A stretch of 16,649 nt of DNA from a bacterium (lineage in GTDB: Bacteria > Patescibacteriota > Saccharimonadia > Saccharimonadales > Saccharimonadaceae), in assembly GCA_021847685.1 (NCBI GenBank), contig JAJZQE010000004.1, positions 1 to 16,649 of the forward strand. The letters are read 5' to 3'. The translations under genes were made by a program, and so were the position numbers. The notes beneath the pieces were generated by a model that saw only the letters and a list, made by a program, of their open reading frames with translations, was not told where the DNA came from and ran no database searches. The stretch's first letter is position 1; each line of letters opens with the position of its first letter. This document shows positions 1-7,480 of this stretch, piece by piece.

Positions 1-431
1 TGCGTTTGGAGATTACGACCATCAAGCTTGATGCTATAATCTATGGCTCTGGACTGACGAGTACTGGTGATATGGATATAAGCGAGAATCCTGATGAGGC
101 CGCCTGGTATCAGCTTGGTCCAAAACCCGGAGAAACTGGCAGTGCTGTAATTGCTGGACATTACGGTTGGAAAAACGGACACAGTTCGGTCTTTAACAAT
201 CTACATAAGCTTGTAAAAGGCGATGAAATTTCGGTTTATGATCAAAAGGGAGTTAAAAAGACGTTTGTGGTGCAGACGACGCAGATATACGATCCGCAGG
301 CTGATGCCACCAAAGTCTTTACTTCAACTGATAAGAAGGCCCACCTAAACCTAATCACTTGTGAGGGGACTTGGGTCACATCAAAGGATAGTTACTCTAA
401 TCGGTTAGTGGTCTTTACTGATTTAAAGTAA
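1..431 (+). CDS. Class E/F-type sortase, C-terminal part (5' end outside window)
   Basis: Cysteine transpeptidase that acts outside the membrane, joining sorted surface proteins to cell-wall or other surface amines. The frame is open to the window edge (codons in phase from base 3); the TTG at base 6 reads as an internal Leu in the family-typical strand 'RLEITTIKLDA', so it is not the start. Counting from that Leu, the catalytic His is in IAGHYGW (residue 52), the Cys in LITCEGTW (119) and the Arg in SNRLVVF (133); this His-Cys-Arg order and spacing is diagnostic. The N-terminal membrane anchor must lie upstream. The gene ends in TAA and runs straight into a strong hairpin terminator. Substrate is unknown and no LPXTG-type protein is visible nearby. 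Subclass is judged by eye; the family call is solid. Confidence 0.9.
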   Translation, partial: RLEITTIKLDAIIYGSGLTSTGDMDISENPDEAAWYQLGPKPGETGSAVIAGHYGWKNGHSSVFNNLHKLVKGDEISVYDQKGVKKTFVVQTTQIYDPQADATKVFTSTDKKAHLNLITCEGTWVTSKDSYSNRLVVFTDLK

Positions 432-434
432 ATA

Positions 435-480
435 TACCAAAAATATAACCCCATCTTGCGATGAGGTTATATTTTTGGTA
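435..480. terminator. Bidirectional intrinsic terminator (sortase / tRNA)
   Basis: A perfect 16-bp inverted repeat (arms 435-450 and 465-480) encloses a further 4-bp stem (452-455 with 460-463) and a TTGC loop. Read from either strand, the GC-richer core ends in ATATTTTT, so it can stop the sortase transcript going right and the tRNA transcript going left. The right arm includes the last bases of the tRNA (U72, A73 and CCA), so the tRNA 3' end is part of the stem. Confidence 0.85.
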
Positions 481-552
481 GCACCAGGTGGGCTCGAACC
501 ACCGACCTCAGGCTTATGAGTCCTGCGCTCTAACCAGCTGAGCTATGGTGCC
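476..552 (-). tRNA. tRNA with CAU anticodon, probably elongator tRNA-Met, CCA encoded
   Basis: The reverse strand folds as a complete 77-nt tRNA. The acceptor arm GGCACCA pairs with TGGTGCT (G1-U72 wobble), the D stem is GCTC/GAGC, the anticodon loop is CTCATAA, the T arm is GGTGG-TTCGAGC-CCACC, the discriminator is A73 and a genomic CCA follows. It is not the initiator type: position 1-72 is a wobble pair rather than a mismatch, and the anticodon stem lacks three G-C pairs. G2-C71, C3-G70 and A73 suit methionyl-tRNA synthetase. The C4-G69 pair used by E. coli TilS on tRNA-Ile2 is A4-U69 here, which argues against an Ile2 tRNA but does not exclude it. Odd: the last anticodon-stem pair is an A31-G39 mismatch. 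Confidence 0.93.
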
Positions 553-573
553 ACGCAGAGACAATATTAGCAA

Positions 574-602
574 ATAATACCTCTTTTATCCAGAGTACCC
601 AA
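574..602 (-). promoter_or_regulatory. Predicted promoter of the tRNA gene
   Basis: On the minus strand TTGGGT (602-597) and TATTAT (579-574) are 17 nt apart. Transcription would start near 567, leaving about 15 nt of 5' leader before the tRNA. It lies back to back with the rightward promoter at 613-640. Confidence 0.5.
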
Positions 603-612
603 ATTGTCCTTA

Positions 613-640
613 TTGCAAAACTGCGTGGGGGTCGTACAAT
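613..640 (+). promoter_or_regulatory. Predicted promoter of the four-helix membrane protein gene
   Basis: TTGCAA (613-618) and TACAAT (635-640) are separated by 16 nt. The predicted start near 647 leaves a short leader holding the AAGGAGG ribosome-binding site at 661-667. Confidence 0.5.
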
Positions 641-673
641 GGTATTATCAGGTGAACTATAAGGAGGGACCCT

Positions 674-1147
674 ATGCAATACATTGACTCGGTATCCAGT
701 ACAGTCGCTAAATGGATGAAAGATGTACCGCATCTTCCAAAGGGATTAACGAAATGGCTTGCAGAAAACTCGTGGTGGTTAACCATCATCAGTGTTGTCT
801 TCTCGGTGGTTGGAGCATTCGGCATTTTAGCAGCGATGACTGCTGGATCAGCCCTGCTCGTCGTTGTTGGCGCGCCTGCTCTTGGCGGAATGTTCTTTGT
901 TAGTTCGGTCATATCGCTAATTGGCGTCGGTGTCTCGGTAGTCGCTGAAATTATGGCAATTACGCCACTTAAGGCGATGAAAAAGCGTGGCTGGGATCTA
1001 ATGTTCTTCGTTTTGCTTGTTTCGGTAGCTGTGGGTATTTTGGGGAGTCTACTGACGGCAAATGTCGGCGGTATCTTGTTCGGCCTTGTCGGTGCTGCAA
1101 TTGGCGCATATGTTTTGCTTGAACTTAAGTATTATTTCGTAAAGTAA
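674..1147 (+). CDS. Uncharacterised small integral membrane protein (about four helices)
   Basis: A 157-residue protein with an amphipathic, partly basic N-terminus (residues 1-33) and about four hydrophobic segments near 36-55, 58-92 (probably two), 109-127 and 131-150. It ends in a short YYFVK tail. A charged cytoplasmic-type loop (KAMKKRGWD, about 99-107) precedes the third hydrophobic block. The start has a strong ribosome-binding site (AAGGAGG, 6 nt before ATG). The gene stands alone: its own promoter upstream, a hairpin terminator downstream. From memory, small membrane proteins with a 'KxGWxLxFxxxLVS' segment and a hydrophobic C-terminus occur repeatedly in CPR genomes and some Firmicutes without known function; I cannot verify family membership here. 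No enzymatic motif is visible. Confidence 0.8.
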   Translation: MQYIDSVSSTVAKWMKDVPHLPKGLTKWLAENSWWLTIISVVFSVVGAFGILAAMTAGSALLVVVGAPALGGMFFVSSVISLIGVGVSVVAEIMAITPLKAMKKRGWDLMFFVLLVSVAVGILGSLLTANVGGILFGLVGAAIGAYVLLELKYYFVK

Positions 1148-1160
1148 GTAAGACAATCAT

Positions 1161-1199
1161 AAAATCAGTCGCCCGAGGTTCTCTTGGGTGACTGATTTT
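1161..1199. terminator. Intrinsic terminator after the four-helix membrane protein gene
   Basis: Arms 1161-1177 and 1183-1199 pair over 17 positions (two G-U wobbles) around a GTTCT loop. The left end is AAAA and the right end TTTT, so it can work in both directions. It lies 13 nt after the stop codon. Confidence 0.8.
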
Positions 1200-1370
1200 G
1201 TTATAATGAAACCACTCCAGGCGATACTCACTACCTATTACCAGGCAAGCGTCCCTCGCCAACGGATTCATCGTTTTTATCGTCTTCGGATCATTTCGCT
1301 ACAGAACGGGCGGAAGAGACGGGCGAACAATTTTAGGAAGAACGTTCTCTAAATTAATTTTTGGAGATTT
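1200..1370. other. 171-nt intergenic region before the polymerase operon
   Basis: Holds a TATAAT box (1202-1207) directly after the terminator, with no convincing -35 box. Near its right end is a 10-bp palindrome AGAACGTTCT (1339-1348), and GAAC also occurs at 1304-1307 and 1325-1328. A 48-codon ORF (ATG 1206 to TAA 1352) is open across it and rich in Arg/Lys, but its ATG overlaps the TATAAT and has no ribosome-binding site. I cannot assign a function. Confidence 0.4.
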
Positions 1371-1646
1371 ATGACGATGAATGACGAAACTTTTTTAAAT
1401 GAACGGATTGAAGTGATTGCGGCTTATGGCGACGGGCTTAATCCATGTCGGCCAATCAAATTTAGGCGTCGCAATGGGCGCGAGGTAGTTGTTAGCGAAA
1501 TTGGTCTGCGTTACCCCAGTAATCAAGGCAAGCGCCTGGTCCATGTCTTTGATGTGACTGATCAATCGGCCGATTATCGGCTGGAGTTTGATAGCGAGCG
1601 GCTAACTTGGCACTTAACGCGCGAAGGTGATCACTATGCGGGATGA
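1371..1646 (+). CDS. Small DUF6504-like protein preceding a Y-family polymerase
   Basis: A 91-residue soluble protein, beta-strand rich, with the pattern: short acidic N-terminus, 'EVIAAYGDGLNPCRPIKF', a basic turn (RRRNGRE), strands around 'LVHVFDVTDQ' and an ending 'YRLEFDSERLTWHL'. This resembles the small DUF6504 proteins found beside translesion polymerases in some bacteria (short strands, final Y-x-L-x-x-D-x-x-x-x-T-W-x-L); the match is from memory. The start ATG has GGAGA 5-9 nt upstream; a second ATG two codons later is possible. Its TGA stop lies inside the start of the polymerase gene (11-nt overlap with ATG 1636), so the two are translationally coupled and probably act together. 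Possible role: accessory or regulatory partner of the polymerase, an inference from position. Confidence 0.7.
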   Translation: MTMNDETFLNERIEVIAAYGDGLNPCRPIKFRRRNGREVVVSEIGLRYPSNQGKRLVHVFDVTDQSADYRLEFDSERLTWHLTREGDHYAG

Positions 1647-2859
1647 CTATAATGCCGAAACGCCACTCTTGATGCACATCGATCTTAACTCGGCGTTTGC
1701 CACCATCGAGCAACAAGCTCGACCGATGCTACGGGGTCGCCCGGTAGCCATAGTTAATCGCCGGACTGATTTGACGTCGATTGTAACCGCCAGTTACGAA
1801 GCTAAAGCCTTGGGTGCCAAGGTTGGTATGCGCCTGATTGAGGCGAAGCGATTAGTGCCAGGCCTGATTGCGCTAGAAAGCGAGCCAGAAAAATATCGGT
1901 TTGTTTATAAAAAACTTTCTAAAATATTAAGTGACTATTCGCCAAATTTTGTAATGAAGAGTATTGACGAAGGTGTGATTGATTTTCATGGTGTCGTTAA
2001 CTGTCGCCCGCTGACCGAGATTGGCCTTGAAATCAAGCGGCGACTGCGGGATGAGGTAGGTTGTGCGATGCGCTGTAATGTTGGGATTGGTCCAAACCGC
2101 TTTTTGGCTAAAACTGCTGCCGGCCTGCATAAACCAGACGGCATGGACGAAATTAACCACACTAATTTGCGCCAGATTATGGCGACGTTAAGGTTAACCG
2201 ATTTGACAGGAATCGCTAGCCATAATGAGGCACGGCTAAATACCGTTGGCATCGATACCCCACTACAATTTTTAGACAGTAGTGCCGTTACACTAGATAA
2301 AATAGTTTTTAAAAGTATCGTTGGCCAACAGTGGCATCAACGCCTGCGCGGCTGGGAGGTGGATGACCGAGTTTTTGATATGAAGCGAGTTGGCCGACAA
2401 TATGTTTTGGAAAGTCGTCAGCTCAGCCGCCAGCAGATTATCCAGCGGCTGCATAATCTGTGTGAGTCGGTTGGATCGCGTTTGCGTAATCAAAACAAGG
2501 TCGCGCGTGGCGTCTATGTCTATGTCAGAACGGCCGAACACAGTTATTGGCACGCTAGCAAGCTAACGCAATTGCCATTTTATAGCGACGGCACGATTTA
2601 CAGCCTGGCTTATCAATTGTTTAGCCGAGCGCCAGATAATATTCGCGAAATTGGCGTCCATTGCTATGAACTGTCCGACGACAACAATCCGCAACTTAGT
2701 TTATTTGGCGATGCTATTGTTCGTGAGCACCAGCTGACCGACGCTATTGATAATATTAATCGACGCTTTGGCGAGCGCACCGTTCATTCGGCCGATACGA
2801 TGGCGACTGATGATTTGGTCAAGCAAAAAATACCATTTGGTAGTATTCGTCATCTTTAA
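1636..2859 (+). CDS. dinB: Y-family translesion DNA polymerase (Pol IV/DinB-like)
   Basis: Error-tolerant polymerase that copies damaged DNA, 407 residues from ATG 1636. I prefer this start over GTG 1627 because AAGGTGA (1624-1630) is a well-placed ribosome-binding site for it and GTG 1627 lies within that site. Metal-binding carboxylates are D16 (HIDLNSAFA) and D111-E112 (SIDEGVIDF); F21 sits at the steric-gate position that excludes ribonucleotides. The fingers segment (SYEAKALGAKVGM, about 53-65) and palm helix 'GIGPNRFLAKTA' are typical. Near the C-terminus 'QLSLF' (353-357) matches the beta-clamp-binding consensus. 'SIDEG' instead of the common 'SIDEA' and 'NSAF' instead of 'D-x-F-F' mark a diverged branch, so the family is sure but the exact subfamily is not. 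It forms an overlapping pair with the upstream small gene. Confidence 0.93.
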   Translation: MRDDYNAETPLLMHIDLNSAFATIEQQARPMLRGRPVAIVNRRTDLTSIVTASYEAKALGAKVGMRLIEAKRLVPGLIALESEPEKYRFVYKKLSKILSDYSPNFVMKSIDEGVIDFHGVVNCRPLTEIGLEIKRRLRDEVGCAMRCNVGIGPNRFLAKTAAGLHKPDGMDEINHTNLRQIMATLRLTDLTGIASHNEARLNTVGIDTPLQFLDSSAVTLDKIVFKSIVGQQWHQRLRGWEVDDRVFDMKRVGRQYVLESRQLSRQQIIQRLHNLCESVGSRLRNQNKVARGVYVYVRTAEHSYWHASKLTQLPFYSDGTIYSLAYQLFSRAPDNIREIGVHCYELSDDNNPQLSLFGDAIVREHQLTDAIDNINRRFGERTVHSADTMATDDLVKQKIPFGSIRHL

Positions 2860-2879
2860 ATTACGCCCGTCTGGTGGGT

Positions 2880-2885
2880 TATAAT
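2880..2885 (+). promoter_or_regulatory. -10 box giving a predicted leaderless mRNA
   Basis: A consensus TATAAT followed by exactly 6 nt and then the in-frame GTG at 2892. Transcription would start at or next to the start codon. No good -35 box is seen at 16-18 nt. Confidence 0.5.
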
Positions 2886-2891
2886 AAAGAT

Positions 2892-3065
2892 GTGAATAAA
2901 ACGATTATTACTTTTTCGGCTGGCGTTTTTGGTATTGCTGGTAGCTACCTGCCATTTCTATTTGGGGTAACCGATATTTTTAGCGGCTGGAGCATACTAA
3001 TGGGCCTGGTTGGTGGAATCTTTGGTATCTGGCTAGGCGTATGGGTTTCAAAGCAAATCGGTTAA
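2892..3065 (+). CDS. Small two-helix membrane protein upstream of tilS
   Basis: A 57-residue protein with two hydrophobic segments (about 4-23 and 30-51) joined by a short turn, ending VSKQIG; no catalytic motif. I take GTG 2892 as the start because the more upstream GTG 2874 lies before the TATAAT at 2880-2885 and would not be on a transcript from it. An ATG at 2890 is out of frame and followed directly by TGA. The 3' end overlaps tilS by 25 nt, so the two are co-transcribed and probably coupled. Glycine-rich second helix (GLVGGIFGIWLG) suggests tight helix packing or oligomers. Function unknown. Confidence 0.65.
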   Translation: MNKTIITFSAGVFGIAGSYLPFLFGVTDIFSGWSILMGLVGGIFGIWLGVWVSKQIG

Positions 3066-3925
3066 CCAAGTTTTTGCCTGGCAGTTATATCATGGCGGTT
3101 AGTGGCGGTGTTGATTCGGTTGTTTTGCTGGATTTGTTGGCTAATAAAAACGAGTTTTCACCTGCTAAATTTAAATTTATTGTCGCTCATTTTGATCATG
3201 GCATTAGGGTCGACTCGGCCGATGACGCCAAGTTTGTGGCTGGACTAGCCAAAAAATATAATTTACCGTTTGAAACTAGGCGTGAGGAATTAGGGAATAG
3301 CGCTAGCGAAGAGCTGGCTCGCAATCGACGCTACGATTTTTTAAGAGGTCTAGCTCAAAAGTATCAGGCTAAAATTATAACGGCGCATCACGCTGACGAT
3401 GTGGTTGAGACGGTTGCTATTAATCTTAGTCGCGGCACCGGTTGGCGCGGCTTGGCCATCTTGGATTCAGACATCATCAGGCCCCTAATTGACGTTAATA
3501 AAACCGAGATTCTTGATTATGCCAAGCAAAATAAATTGAAATGGCACGAAGATAGTACTAATGCGAGTGATGCTTATTTACGTAACCGGATGCGCCAACG
3601 ACTGGCGCAATTTAGCGATGACAACAAACGCCAAATCCTGGCTTTACGCGCTCAGCAAATCTATCTAAAGCAGCAGATTGACAGGGAGGTAATACGGTTG
3701 GTTGGCGCTGGTCCCGATTATAGTCGCTATTTTTTTACGCATGGTGACCGCCTGGCAGTACTAGAATGTTTGCGGTTTTTGACTAACCGTCGATTGACTC
3801 GCCCGCAGTTGGATAGAGCTTTGATGGCTATTAAAACAGCTAAACCGGGCACGATTTATGAAGCTGGTGCTAGCGTAGAATTTGTCTTCACCTCTCGTAA
3901 TTTTACTATTAAGCTGATAAAATAA
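3041..3925 (+). CDS. tilS: tRNA(Ile)-lysidine synthase
   Basis: Joins lysine to C34 of the CAU-anticodon tRNA-Ile2 using ATP, so that it reads AUA as Ile instead of AUG as Met. The PP-loop SGGVDS is at 21-26, followed by AHFDHGIR (49-56), the SEELARNRRYDFL helix (89-101), TAHHADD (114-120), RGTGWRGL (131-138), DSTN (171-174) and RNRMR (181-185), all family hallmarks. At 294 residues it is a short form, like the Aquifex enzyme, with a reduced C-terminal part compared with E. coli or B. subtilis. The start ATG 3041 overlaps the preceding gene and leaves a normal 20-residue lead before the PP-loop; M18 is less likely. tilS next to ftsH is a conserved bacterial pairing; the hpt gene that often sits between them is absent. 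Confidence 0.95.
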   Translation: MGFKANRLTKFLPGSYIMAVSGGVDSVVLLDLLANKNEFSPAKFKFIVAHFDHGIRVDSADDAKFVAGLAKKYNLPFETRREELGNSASEELARNRRYDFLRGLAQKYQAKIITAHHADDVVETVAINLSRGTGWRGLAILDSDIIRPLIDVNKTEILDYAKQNKLKWHEDSTNASDAYLRNRMRQRLAQFSDDNKRQILALRAQQIYLKQQIDREVIRLVGAGPDYSRYFFTHGDRLAVLECLRFLTNRRLTRPQLDRALMAIKTAKPGTIYEAGASVEFVFTSRNFTIKLIK

Positions 3926-3972
3926 GATGAGCAGATATCCCAACCATATACTGAAAGGAATGATAGTTCTCT

Positions 3973-5835
3973 ATGGCAATCAAATCACCTGTTCAAAATA
4001 AAAAGCCTGGCAATTTTGTACGCCTTGGTTTGTTTTGGGCAATTATTGTTTTTGGAATTTTAGCAGTTGTCGCACTTGTTGCACCTCAGGATAACCTAAA
4101 AAGTGTTCCGATTTCAGATGTTATTAACAGCGCTAATAACGGCCAAATCTCTAAATTGGAAGTTAGCGGTGACAATGTTAAGGTTACGCCAAAAGGTAGC
4201 GATGTACCAACTGAAAAGTCGGTCAAGCAGACGGGTGTTAGTTTGCAGGATCAAGGTCTAAATAAGACCGCCAATGTTCAAGTCACGGTTGTGCCGCAGT
4301 CTAAAACCGGTGATACACTTTGGAACCTGGCAATTATCATCGTACCGGTTGTTCTAATTGCTGGCTTCTTTATGTATATGATGCGTCAGGCACAGGGCCA
4401 AAATAACCAAGCGATGGGCTTTGGTAAGTCAAAGGCAAAACTTTACGGTATTGATAAAGAGAAAGTCACCTTTAATGACATTGCCGGTAACGATTCGGCC
4501 AAGCAAGATCTGGAAGAGGTTGTTGACTTCTTGCGTCACCCTAAAAAGTACGAAGCTTTGGGAGCCAAAATCCCAACCGGCGTCTTACTGGTCGGTAACC
4601 CAGGTACCGGTAAAACCCTGCTGGCGCGTGCTGTTGCCGGTGAGGCCAACGTACCTTTCTTCTCGATTTCGGGATCAGAATTTGTTGAAATGTTTGTCGG
4701 TGTCGGCGCCTCGAGGGTGCGCGACTTGTTCGCCAAGGCTAAAAAGAACGCGCCATCGATTATCTTTATTGACGAAATTGATGCCGTCGGTCGCAAGCGC
4801 GGCAGTGGTATGGGCGGTGGTCACGATGAGCGTGAGCAGACCTTAAACCAGATTCTGGTTGAGATGGATGGTTTTGAAACTGGCGCTAATGTGATTGTCT
4901 TGGCGGCCACTAACCGGGCGGATGTGCTTGACCCAGCCCTGCTTCGACCGGGTCGTTTTGACCGTCGTACTAACATTATGTTGCCAGAGCGACGTGACCG
5001 CGAAGCTATCCTAAGGGTGCACTTTAAAAACAAGCCGATTGACGATACGGTTAATATCGACAAACTAGCTGCCAAGACGGCCGGTTCATCTGGTGCCGAC
5101 TTGGCTAACATGGCTAACGAAGCGGCAATTGTAGCGGCGCGCCGTAATGCTAAAAAAATTAGCAATGCCGATTTGACCGAGGCATTTGAAAAAGTTGCGA
5201 TTGGCCCGGAGCGAAAAGCTCAAATCATGAACGATAAAGAAAAAGAAATCACCGCTTACCACGAAGCTGGACATGCCATTGTTGGTCACGTTCTACCCGA
5301 CAGCGACCCAGTTCACAAGGTTACAATTATTCCACGTGGCGGTACGGGTGGTGTGACTTGGTTCTTGCCACCAGAAGACAAAAGCTACACTAGTGTGATT
5401 GAATTTAAGGATGTGCTGGCGCGCGCCCTTGGTGGCCGGATTGCCGAGAAGATAGTTTACGGCGAAGATCGCATCACGACTGGTGCTGGTTCCGACCTAC
5501 GTAAGGCAACCGAAATCGCCCGTGATATGGTTATCGAACAGGGTATGGGCTCAAAGTTACGCGACCAAGTCTTTCATGACGATAACGGTGGCATTGTCTT
5601 TGACAAAATGACGCATGAACGGCCATACAGTGATGACACCGCCAAAGAAATTGATATCGAAGTTGCCGAACTGGTCAAGGAAGCGGCTCGCCGCGCCGAG
5701 GCTGTTTTGAATCAAAACCGCGATAGTTTGGATAAGCTAGCCAAGGCTTTGTTAAAAGAAGAAACGCTAGAGGAGCAAGAAGTTATTGAAGTTCTGAAGA
5801 ACACGAAACTGCCAAAGGAGGCCAAGCTTTACTAG
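3973..5835 (+). CDS. ftsH: ATP-dependent zinc metalloprotease FtsH
   Basis: Membrane-anchored AAA+ protease that extracts and degrades damaged or short-lived membrane and cytosolic proteins as a hexamer. The order is complete over 620 residues: TM helix 21-38, extracytoplasmic domain about 40-113, TM helix 116-137, Walker A GNPGTGKT (208-215), pore motif MFVGVG (240-245), Walker B IIFIDE (263-268), second region of homology with ATNRAD and RPGRFDRR (312-332), zinc motif HEAGH (430-434), and third zinc ligand D508 in GSDLRKAT. The C-terminus ends in a short helical tail without obvious extension. AAAGGAA lies 12 nt before the ATG, a rather long spacing. It follows tilS by 47 nt and precedes murJ by 19 nt, so it is probably inside one operon. 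No CIRCE-like operator is seen here. Confidence 0.97.
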   Translation: MAIKSPVQNKKPGNFVRLGLFWAIIVFGILAVVALVAPQDNLKSVPISDVINSANNGQISKLEVSGDNVKVTPKGSDVPTEKSVKQTGVSLQDQGLNKTANVQVTVVPQSKTGDTLWNLAIIIVPVVLIAGFFMYMMRQAQGQNNQAMGFGKSKAKLYGIDKEKVTFNDIAGNDSAKQDLEEVVDFLRHPKKYEALGAKIPTGVLLVGNPGTGKTLLARAVAGEANVPFFSISGSEFVEMFVGVGASRVRDLFAKAKKNAPSIIFIDEIDAVGRKRGSGMGGGHDEREQTLNQILVEMDGFETGANVIVLAATNRADVLDPALLRPGRFDRRTNIMLPERRDREAILRVHFKNKPIDDTVNIDKLAAKTAGSSGADLANMANEAAIVAARRNAKKISNADLTEAFEKVAIGPERKAQIMNDKEKEITAYHEAGHAIVGHVLPDSDPVHKVTIIPRGGTGGVTWFLPPEDKSYTSVIEFKDVLARALGGRIAEKIVYGEDRITTGAGSDLRKATEIARDMVIEQGMGSKLRDQVFHDDNGGIVFDKMTHERPYSDDTAKEIDIEVAELVKEAARRAEAVLNQNRDSLDKLAKALLKEETLEEQEVIEVLKNTKLPKEAKLY

Positions 5836-5854
5836 CGCGGCATAGGCTGTTTTA

Positions 5855-7477
5855 ATGGCAAAACCAAAAAGTAGTGTAAAAAGCGCCAATCGTAAGCTGC
5901 CACTCAAGTTAGCAGCGGCTTTGTTGGCTGGTTCAACCTTGTTGTCTAGTATCTTGGGGCTACTGCGGGACAGACAGCTTAACGGCATGTATTACCACAC
6001 CTATCCGTCTGGTATCGATGCCTACACGGTCGCCTTTACAGTGCCGGACTTCATGTTCTTTATACTAGTATCAGGCGCCCTTAGCGTGACGTTTATACCG
6101 GTATTTAATCAACGGCTAGCGAGCGGTAACAGGCAGTCTGCCTGGGAACTATCGACCAGTATCTTAAACTTGATGGCTGTTGTCACCTTGATTGCCAGTA
6201 TTCTAATCATTGTTTTTGCCCAGCCACTCGTGCAGTATGTTGTTGGTCCAGGTCTAGATGAGTCAAGCCGAGCGCTGGCAGTCAGTATGATGCGCGTTAT
6301 TGCCGTTAACCCATTCTTGTTTGCGATTGCGACGGTGGTGGCCAGTATGCAACAGGCGATTGGCCGCTTTACGTTCTTTGCGCTGGCGCCGACAATTTAT
6401 AACATTGGCATCATCATCGGTACGCTATTTTTCACCGGTGGCATCAATATCCTTGGTTGGCAGGTTTTTGACGGTGGTATTATGGGTGTCGCCCTGGGTG
6501 TAGTGTTGGGATCAATTTTGCAGCTACTGGTCAGTAGTATCGGCCTGTTTGGCATGGGCTTTGACTATCGATTCAAGATTTACTGGAAAAACAAGGGCTT
6601 TCGACGTGTTCTGTCGCTGCTGCCAGCCCGCTCACTTGATCAGGGTATCGACTACGTTAATAGTATCGTCGAGACCAACTTAGCCTCTAGGATGATGTCA
6701 GGTAGTGTCCGTGCTTACCAGCAGGCTTCAGCTTTGTCGTATGTGCCGATTAACCTGATTGGCGTCGCGATTAGTACGGCTGCCTTTCCGAAAATGGCTG
6801 AAAGGCTCGGTGAAGGACGCCCTGACTTATTCAAAAATGAGCTTCAGGTTGTCTTGCGCGTAATTATTTGGATTGCTTTGCCAGTGACGGTCATTGCCTA
6901 CTTTGGTCGTGGCTATCTTGTGAGCTTTATTAATAATGGTGGTGATAGCGTGATGGCTGGTATCTTGGGAATTCTGGCGATTGCAATCTTGTTTAGGTCA
7001 ATTTACCATATTTCCGCTCGCAGTTTTTATGCTCAACAGGATACCAAGACGCCGCTTTATATCTCATTTATCGCCATCGGCCTTAATATCATATTGGCGG
7101 TTTGGTTTACGATGGGACTAAGTCTAGGCGTTTATGGACTAGCTTGGGCAACGGCCATTGTCTCTTGTGTCGAAGTGACAATTTTATTTATTATGATGTC
7201 GCGCCGTATTCGTGGGCTGTTCGATAGAGTTTTCATTAATGCTCTGACTAGAATGGCTAGCGCAACTGGTTTTATGGCCGCCGTGACATATATTTTAGTT
7301 CAGATATTGCCACTGAGCATTAGTGACCAAAGTTTCTTATCGAGCTTTCCAAAATTCGTCGTAATTGTAATTGGAAGTGTCTCATCGTACTGCCTGTTTA
7401 GCTACATGTTCAAGCTAGAAGAAGTTAGCCCGATTTTATCACGGGTTCAAAAAATTCTATTTTATCGGATTCGCTAG
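5855..7477 (+). CDS. murJ: Lipid II flippase MurJ (MviN family)
   Basis: Polytopic MOP-superfamily transporter that flips undecaprenyl-linked peptidoglycan precursor across the membrane. The 540-residue protein begins with a basic N-terminus, then SSILGLLRDRQL, GIDAYTVAFTVPD and SGALSVTFIPVF, which match the start of MurJ (conserved Arg after the first helix, Asp of 'DAF', 'GA-S-x-x-F-x-P'). A second signature, SLDQGIDYVN through GVAISTAAFPKMAE, matches the central 'fP' repeat. About 14 hydrophobic segments are visible. Differences: the Arg of E. coli 'LLRRIFAEG' is missing ('FMFFILVSG'). It has no clear ribosome-binding site and follows ftsH by 19 nt, so translation probably depends on the operon. 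With the sortase it shows that the cell makes a walled, Gram-positive-like envelope. Confidence 0.92.
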   Translation: MAKPKSSVKSANRKLPLKLAAALLAGSTLLSSILGLLRDRQLNGMYYHTYPSGIDAYTVAFTVPDFMFFILVSGALSVTFIPVFNQRLASGNRQSAWELSTSILNLMAVVTLIASILIIVFAQPLVQYVVGPGLDESSRALAVSMMRVIAVNPFLFAIATVVASMQQAIGRFTFFALAPTIYNIGIIIGTLFFTGGINILGWQVFDGGIMGVALGVVLGSILQLLVSSIGLFGMGFDYRFKIYWKNKGFRRVLSLLPARSLDQGIDYVNSIVETNLASRMMSGSVRAYQQASALSYVPINLIGVAISTAAFPKMAERLGEGRPDLFKNELQVVLRVIIWIALPVTVIAYFGRGYLVSFINNGGDSVMAGILGILAIAILFRSIYHISARSFYAQQDTKTPLYISFIAIGLNIILAVWFTMGLSLGVYGLAWATAIVSCVEVTILFIMMSRRIRGLFDRVFINALTRMASATGFMAAVTYILVQILPLSISDQSFLSSFPKFVVIVIGSVSSYCLFSYMFKLEEVSPILSRVQKILFYRIR

Positions 7478-7480
7478 ATT

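Noticed and set aside
34..39. TATAAT near the window start, followed by ATGG
   Set aside because: It lies within conserved sortase coding sequence (LDAIIYG); the following ATG is not in the sortase frame.
1325..1347. LexA/SOS box before the polymerase operon
   Set aside because: Known Gram-positive boxes need GAAC-N4-GTTC; here GAAC and GTTC are adjacent or 15 nt apart. Kept only as a palindrome of unknown role.
1627..1635. GTG 1627 as polymerase start
   Set aside because: It lies in the ribosome-binding site of ATG 1636 and adds residues not expected in the family.
1648..1653. TATAAT at the start of the polymerase gene
   Set aside because: It is part of codons Asp-Tyr-Asn just after the start; no plausible gene begins after it.
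3947..3952. TATACT as a separate ftsH promoter
   Set aside because: No -35 box, and a start about 7 nt later would remove the ftsH ribosome-binding site.
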